Assembly (NCBI GenBank): GCA_007693785.1
Contig: RECY01000028.1
Span: 1 to 64,000, forward strand
Reading direction: 5' to 3'
Origin: Phycisphaerales bacterium
Lineage (GTDB): Bacteria > Planctomycetota > Phycisphaerae > Phycisphaerales > UBA1924
DNA length: 64,000 nucleotides
Both the position numbers and the translations under genes were made by a program. This document shows positions 60,326 through 64,000 of the stretch, in pieces. Under the pieces are notes generated by a model, which was not told where the DNA came from, ran no database searches, and was given only the letters and a program-made list of their open reading frames with translations. Numbering within the stretch: position 1 is the first letter of the stretch; each line of letters starts with the position of its first letter.

Positions 60326-60658
60326 ATGCCCGGAAAGCCCGACTCGAGCCGAACGCTACGGAGCGCGTACGCCGACGACCCGGAAATGACCGAACTGCTG
60401 GAGGTCTTCTGCGAGGAGATGCCCCTGCGTGCGGCGGCTCTCGAATCGGCGGCTCGCGAGCGGACGTGGGAAGAGCTCCAGCGTCTGGCGCATCAGTTGA
60501 AGGGCGCGGGTGCGGGGTACGGGTTCGATCAGCTCAGCGAGGTTGCGGGGGAGTTGGAGCGTCGGGTGAAAGCGCTCCGCGACGACGAGTGCCCGCTGGA
60601 ATCGGTGTGCGCGGATGTCGAAGCCTTGGCGGACCTCTGCCGCCGGGTGCGTGCGTAG
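60326..60658 (+). CDS. HPt phosphotransfer protein
   Basis: 110 aa from the ATG at 60326 (GGGAGGTG upstream; an ATG at 60302 is possible). Single HPt domain: MTELLEVFCEEMPLRAAALESA and then QRLAHQLKGAGAGYGFDQLSE, with phospho-accepting His56. HPt proteins pass phosphoryl groups between receivers. The REC-GGDEF gene begins about 110 bp later on the same strand, so it may feed it. Confidence 0.9.
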   Translation: MPGKPDSSRTLRSAYADDPEMTELLEVFCEEMPLRAAALESAARERTWEELQRLAHQLKGAGAGYGFDQLSEVAGELERRVKALRDDECPLESVCADVEALADLCRRVRA

Positions 60659-60767
60659 GCGCTCGGCGATGGCGGCGCCTGGGGCAGGAACGTTGGGGTC
60701 GGGGCTGTCAGAGCCCGGCGCCGTGGCGGGGGATGCGAGCCTGAACGGGCTTGAACAGGACGACTCG

Positions 60768-61724
60768 ATGACCATCGCCGCGGCACATCTGAGCGATACC
60801 AAGCCGAGGGTGTTGGTGATCGACGACTCCAAGGACGTGCACCGCCTGCTGAAGGCGCGTCTGCGGAACGAGCAGCTCGACCTCTCGCACGCCGAGAGCG
60901 GGGCGGCCGGGCTGGAGGCGGTGCAGCAGGAGGCGCCGGCGATCGTGCTGCTGGACCTGGACATGCCCGGGATGGACGGGTTCGAGGTGCTGCGCCGCCT
61001 GAAGGACGACGCCGCCACGATCCACCTGCCCGTGATCGTGCTCAGCGGGCTGCACAGCTCGCAGGACAAGGTGACGGCGTTCGACCTGGGCGCGGTGGAC
61101 TACATCACCAAGCCGTTCGACCTGACGGAGCTGCGCGTGCGCGTGCGGTCGGCGCTGCGGATGCACGGGCTGCTGCAGATGCTCGCCCAGCGGGCCCAGC
61201 TCGACGGGCTGACGGGGCTCTGGAACCGGGCGTACTTCGACCAGCGCTGGGGCGAAGAGGTCGCCTCGTGCCAGCGCCACGATCGCCCGCTGAGCCTCGC
61301 GTTCTTCGATGCCGACCACTTCAAGTCGCTGAACGACACCTACGGGCACCCCGCGGGAGACCAGGTCCTGATCGGGATTGCGCAGATCTTCCAGCGCGTG
61401 CTGCGCCAGACCGACATCGCCTGCCGCTACGGCGGCGAGGAGTTCGCGATCATCATGCCCGAGACCGAGCCCGACGAGGCGGTCAAGGTCTGCGAACGCG
61501 TGCGCGACACATTAGAGAACGTCTGCTGGGAGCGGCACCCCGAACGCGGCGTGACCTGCTCGATCGGGCTCTGCGGCTCCAATGGGAGCGTCTCCGTCGA
61601 CGCGGCGGCCTGGCTCCAGGCGACCGACGAACAGCTTTACAAAGCCAAGCAGGGCGGGCGGAACCGCATCGCCGTCCACCAGTTCGGCGGCCCCGGCAAG
61701 CCGAAGCTCAAGAAAGCCGGCTGA
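60768..61724 (+). CDS. Response regulator with GGDEF domain (diguanylate cyclase)
   Basis: 318 aa from the ATG at 60768; an ATG at 60669 would add 33 residues. Receiver domain: VLVIDDSKD (19-20 acidic pair), phospho-Asp63 in VLLDLDMPG, KPF of the KP motif. Then a GGDEF domain: DGLTGLWNRAYFDQRW, FFDADHFKSLNDTYGHPAGD and YGGEEFAII, an active-type GGEEF signature, so c-di-GMP synthesis is expected. An RxxD inhibitory site five residues before GGEEF (RQTDIACRYGGEE) is present in altered spacing. Confidence 0.93.
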   Translation: MTIAAAHLSDTKPRVLVIDDSKDVHRLLKARLRNEQLDLSHAESGAAGLEAVQQEAPAIVLLDLDMPGMDGFEVLRRLKDDAATIHLPVIVLSGLHSSQDKVTAFDLGAVDYITKPFDLTELRVRVRSALRMHGLLQMLAQRAQLDGLTGLWNRAYFDQRWGEEVASCQRHDRPLSLAFFDADHFKSLNDTYGHPAGDQVLIGIAQIFQRVLRQTDIACRYGGEEFAIIMPETEPDEAVKVCERVRDTLENVCWERHPERGVTCSIGLCGSNGSVSVDAAAWLQATDEQLYKAKQGGRNRIAVHQFGGPGKPKLKKAG

Positions 61725-61790
61725 AGCCCGGCGAGCGCCCGCGCCGGCTGACGGAGCTGTCCAGGACCCGACCTCTCAAAAAAGCGAGAT

Positions 61791-62711
61791 CTACCGCGGC
61801 GCGATCGCGTCGAGGAGGCGTCGGAGCGGCGATCCGATCGCCTCGTTCGTGCGCGCGCTGACGAACCGGCACCCCCGCTCGGCGAGCGCCCGTCGGAGGG
61901 TGGCGGTGTGCTCGGCGAGCGCGAGGCGGTAGGCGGCGGGCGTCGCCCGAAGGGTGTGGGGGCGACCACGCCACGAGTCCGGATCCCGCGCGCGGGACGG
62001 GATCGTGGTCGGGGCGGCCTCGTCGGGGTGCAGGAGCTGGCAGAGCACGACCCGGCGGCGACGACCGCCCGCACCGGCGCGGGCGCCCGCCAGAGCGCGG
62101 ACCAGCCCGCCGGGGGGCTCGAACGTGTCCCCGATCGCGACGAGGACGTCGGCCTCGCGGAGCGCTCGCGCGGGGGGGATGGCGGCGGCGAGCGTGGCGC
62201 CGGCGTGGGTTTCGGGGCCGGCGAGCTCGCGGAGGGACGCGTCGCGCGTCGCGCGGAGGGGGGTGAGCGTCGCGGGCTGGTCGCCCTGCGGGTGGATCGC
62301 AACGGCGACGCGGTCACCCGTGCGCCAGGCAACGCTCGCGAGGGCGGCGGCGAGTGCCTGGGCGGCGGCGAGCTTGTCGTGGATCCCCATGGAGGCGGAG
62401 CGATCGAGCACGATCGCGAGGCGGACGCGGGTTTCGGCGACGCGTCTCCGGAGGAACGGGCGTCCGGAGCGTGCAAGCAGGCGCCAGTCCAGCTCGCGCA
62501 CGGGGTCGCCCGGGGTGTAGGGGCGGGCGTCGTAGGGGTCGGCGCCGCGTCCGAGTAGGCGCGCGCGGTGGCGACCGCTGTCGAGGGTGTCGGCGATCGC
62601 CTCGGCGCGGAGGCGGAGCGCGCGCACGCGGGCGTCGATCGGTGCGACGCTCGGATCGTCGAGGGGGGCGGCGCGGCTCGCGGGTCGCGGTGGTGTGGGG
62701 GCGGGCGGCAT
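61791..62711 (-). CDS. DUF58-family protein
   Basis: 306 aa, ATG at 62711. DUF58 motif LGRGADPYDARPYTPGDPVRELDWRLLARSG in pieces, followed by a von Willebrand-like start VRLAIVLDRSASMGIHD (MIDAS-type DxSxS). Such proteins usually sit with MoxR ATPases and membrane VWA proteins; no MoxR gene is within the window, so the unit may continue elsewhere. It is followed downstream by none, and upstream by the PagL-like gene, 3 bp away. Confidence 0.88.
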   Translation of the reverse strand: MPPAPTPPRPASRAAPLDDPSVAPIDARVRALRLRAEAIADTLDSGRHRARLLGRGADPYDARPYTPGDPVRELDWRLLARSGRPFLRRRVAETRVRLAIVLDRSASMGIHDKLAAAQALAAALASVAWRTGDRVAVAIHPQGDQPATLTPLRATRDASLRELAGPETHAGATLAAAIPPARALREADVLVAIGDTFEPPGGLVRALAGARAGAGGRRRRVVLCQLLHPDEAAPTTIPSRARDPDSWRGRPHTLRATPAAYRLALAEHTATLRRALAERGCRFVSARTNEAIGSPLRRLLDAIAPR

Positions 62712-62714
62712 GGT

Positions 62715-63341
62715 TCAGAAGGGGAACCCGACGCCGGCGTAGAACGCGGGGGCGTCGCGGTCGGGGTTGCGTTCGTTCCCGTGGATGCGGGCGTTGGAGA
62801 TGTGGTGCCAGCGGACGCCGGCGTGGTAGAGCGAGCGTCCGGCGCTGGGGCGCCAGGTCAGGCCCGCGCCGGCGCGGGGGGTGAAGTTGAGACCGGTGCC
62901 GCCGGAGGGCACGTTGCCTGTCGAGGCGAGCACGCCCATGCCGGCGTCGATGAACAGGCTCCACTGGGCGCCGGCGGACGGGTCGCGGTGCGTGTTGACG
63001 ATGTGCCAGCGGAGGTTGAGCGCGGGGTTGACGCCCGCGGCGTCCCGCCCGGGCTGCGCAAAATACCAGATCGCCAGTTCGCCCATCACCTCGAAATCCT
63101 GCACGAGGAAGCGGCTGACGCTCGCGTACGCGTTCACGTCGGTCGCGTCGGTCAGGTCCGGGGCGTAGGTGACCCCGAGCGACCACCAACGCCCGTCGGG
63201 CTCGCCGAAGCGGGGCGGCGACGCGACCGGCACGGGCTCCGCAGCGCCCGCCAGATCGAGCGCAAACGGCCCCGCGATAGCGCCGGACGCGCCGAGCAGC
63301 GCGCACGCCCAAGCGACCGGATGGCTGACACACCTGCGCAC
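62715..63341 (-). CDS. PagL-like lipid A 3-O-deacylase / acyloxyacyl hydrolase
   Basis: 208 aa from a GTG at 63341 with GGAG upstream. Signal peptide about 1-23. The mature part alternates hydrophobic and polar residues as a small outer-membrane beta-barrel: WWSLGVTYAPDLTD, FEVMGELAIWYF. The C-terminus has VRWHHISNARIHGNERNPD and ends FYAGVGFPF, matching the His-Ser region of the acyloxyacyl hydrolase (PagL) family, with the terminal Phe typical of barrels. It would trim acyl chains from lipid A. Three bp upstream of the DUF58 gene on the minus strand. Confidence 0.8.
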   Translation of the reverse strand: MRRCVSHPVAWACALLGASGAIAGPFALDLAGAAEPVPVASPPRFGEPDGRWWSLGVTYAPDLTDATDVNAYASVSRFLVQDFEVMGELAIWYFAQPGRDAAGVNPALNLRWHIVNTHRDPSAGAQWSLFIDAGMGVLASTGNVPSGGTGLNFTPRAGAGLTWRPSAGRSLYHAGVRWHHISNARIHGNERNPDRDAPAFYAGVGFPF

Positions 63342-63388
63342 GGCGACGACTCCTCGCGACCTAGCGTTGCACGTGAGGAGGATACGCG

Positions 63389-63595
63389 ATGACCGAACCC
63401 CCCAGCGGCGACGAACGCCTGATGCGGATCGAAGAATCCGAGGCGTTCAATGCGCGGCAGCTCGAACTCCTCCACGAGGCGATCCTGGAGCTCGGCGGCA
63501 AGATGGACCGCATCGCCGCCCGCATGCGACAGCTCGAAGCGAAGCTCGCAGCCCAGGAGGCCGACGACGAAGCGGCGGGCGAAGAGCAAACCTAA
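63389..63595 (+). CDS. SlyX-like short coiled-coil protein
   Basis: 68 aa, ATG at 63389 with GAGGAGG upstream. One long coiled coil, RIEESEAFNARQLELLHEAILELGGKMDRI followed by MRQLEAKLAAQE, with an acidic tail. Length and pattern resemble SlyX, a small protein of unknown role, but the match is general. Divergent from the PagL-like gene. Confidence 0.65.
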   Translation: MTEPPSGDERLMRIEESEAFNARQLELLHEAILELGGKMDRIAARMRQLEAKLAAQEADDEAAGEEQT

Positions 63596-63612
63596 GGGCA
63601 CGGATCTCGAAG

Positions 63613-63660
63613 CTCAGAGCTCGGAACGCAGAGTTTCGAGTTCGGGAGTTCCGCTCTGAG
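63613..63660. repeat. Inverted repeat, related to the ABC-operon repeat
   Basis: CTCAGAGC...CGGAAC and GTTCCG...GCTCTGAG form an imperfect hairpin (one arm has two extra bases). It shares the GAGCTCGGAAC motif with the repeat at 50343 and a fragment at about 54018. It follows the SlyX-like gene. Confidence 0.6.
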
Positions 63661-63671
63661 AGACAATCTGT

Positions 63672-63704
63672 AAAAAAAAGCGGGCCCCGTACGCGGGGCC
63701 CGCT
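63672..63704 (-). terminator. Bidirectional terminator between SlyX-like gene and rho
   Basis: Perfect 11-bp stem AGCGGGCCCCG/CGGGGCCCGCT (loop TACG). Eight A precede it on the + strand, giving a U-tract on the minus strand for rho; TTT follows for the + strand. Confidence 0.88.
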
Positions 63705-63733
63705 TTGCTCTGTCTTTTGGCCTCGGCTCCCGC

Positions 63734-64000
63734 TCAGCCCATCGACATCGTCATGAGGAACTCGGCGTTGGTCTTGACCTTCTTCAGGCGGGTCTTCATG
63801 AGGTCCATCGCCTCGACGACGTTCATGTCGCTGAGGACTTTGCGCAGGCGGTAGACGAGCTCGAGCTCCTTGGGGTCCATGAGCAGCTCCTCGCGGCGCG
63901 TGCCGCTGGCGGCGACGTCGATCGCGGGGTAGACGCGCTTCTCGACGAGGCGGCGGTCGAGGTGGAGTTCGCTGTTGCCGGTGCCCTTGAACTCTTCGAA
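63734..64000 (-). CDS. rho: Transcription termination factor Rho (C-terminal part)
   Basis: Only the last 88 residues are in the window; the gene continues beyond 64000. They read [39 protein letters not shown], then [18 protein letters not shown] and FLMTMSMG at the end. The EFKGTGNxELxLDR and YPAIDxxxSGTRxE motifs are diagnostic of Rho, the hexameric RNA helicase that ends transcription. Stop TGA at 63734-63736. Confidence 0.97.
   Translation of the reverse strand, partial: FEEFKGTGNSELHLDRRLVEKRVYPAIDVAASGTRREELLMDPKELELVYRLRKVLSDMNVVEAMDLMKTRLKKVKTNAEFLMTMSMG

Overview
This window is a chromosomal segment from a high-GC, Gram-negative-type bacterium, most likely a planctomycete of the Phycisphaerae or a close relative. 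The evidence is indirect. Three secreted proteins end in a hydrophobic segment plus an Arg tail (PEP-CTERM-like, with PAPG or PTPT in place of PEP). An ECF sigma factor sits next to a Ser/Thr kinase with C-terminal repeats. Two small membrane proteins carry a CPxC/CPEC zinc ribbon. Outer-membrane proteins are present (TolC-like, PagL-like), as is a futalosine-route menaquinone gene (mqnE). Most genes are housekeeping or central metabolism. No prophage, transposase, CRISPR array or rRNA operon is visible.

Layout. 1-7645 (+): a TolB-like beta-propeller protein, a PEP-CTERM-like protein, an alpha/beta hydrolase, a conserved hypothetical protein, a DUF559 nuclease flanked by inverted palindromes, and fumarylacetoacetase. 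7737-15851 (-): an ECF sigma factor, a Ser/Thr kinase and a copper P-type ATPase joined by 4-bp overlaps, then a BaiN-like flavoprotein and a FIST protein. 16071-17416: tRNA-Thr and two Cys-rich exported proteins, one with 24 Cys in 111 residues. 17648-25717: two more secreted PEP-CTERM-like proteins around proBA, rdgB, an L7/L12-C-terminal-like small protein and a PfkB-type kinase. 25764-33259: ALDH7-type dehydrogenase, rpiA, a Thermus-type icd, sua5 and a TolC-like protein. 33639-37443: an SH3 protein and an AT-richer island of three unknown genes. 37627-43815: fRMsr-like GAF protein, rpsR, two transporters, a nucleotidyltransferase, mqnE and a small membrane protein. 44135-49945: dnaK, an MDR oxidoreductase, and rpsP-trmD-rplS without rimM. 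50198-57737: tRNA-Leu, an ABC sugar importer lacking its ATPase, and a multi-PAS hybrid kinase with its NarL-type regulator. 57989-64000: tRNA-Arg, rpsT, a CPBP protease, tRNA-Glu, an HPt protein beside a REC-GGDEF diguanylate cyclase, a DUF58 protein, a PagL-like deacylase, a SlyX-like protein and the 3' end of rho.

Several genes look functionally linked: proB-proA (proline synthesis, GTGA overlap); sigma-kinase-CopA (possible envelope or metal stress unit); HPt with REC-GGDEF (phosphorelay to c-di-GMP); hybrid kinase with response regulator (SD inside the kinase gene, TTG start); and the ABC binding protein with two permeases.

The most unusual signal is in the intergenic DNA. At least six unrelated families of short perfect palindromes occupy gene ends. 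One is an element of about 145-160 bp made of two conserved hairpins around an unconserved spacer, present three times plus one solitary hairpin. Other top candidates for follow-up are the Cys-rich exported pair, the sigma-kinase-CopA operon, the palindrome-flanked DUF559 gene, and a terminator-bounded interval with no gene after dnaK that may encode a small RNA.
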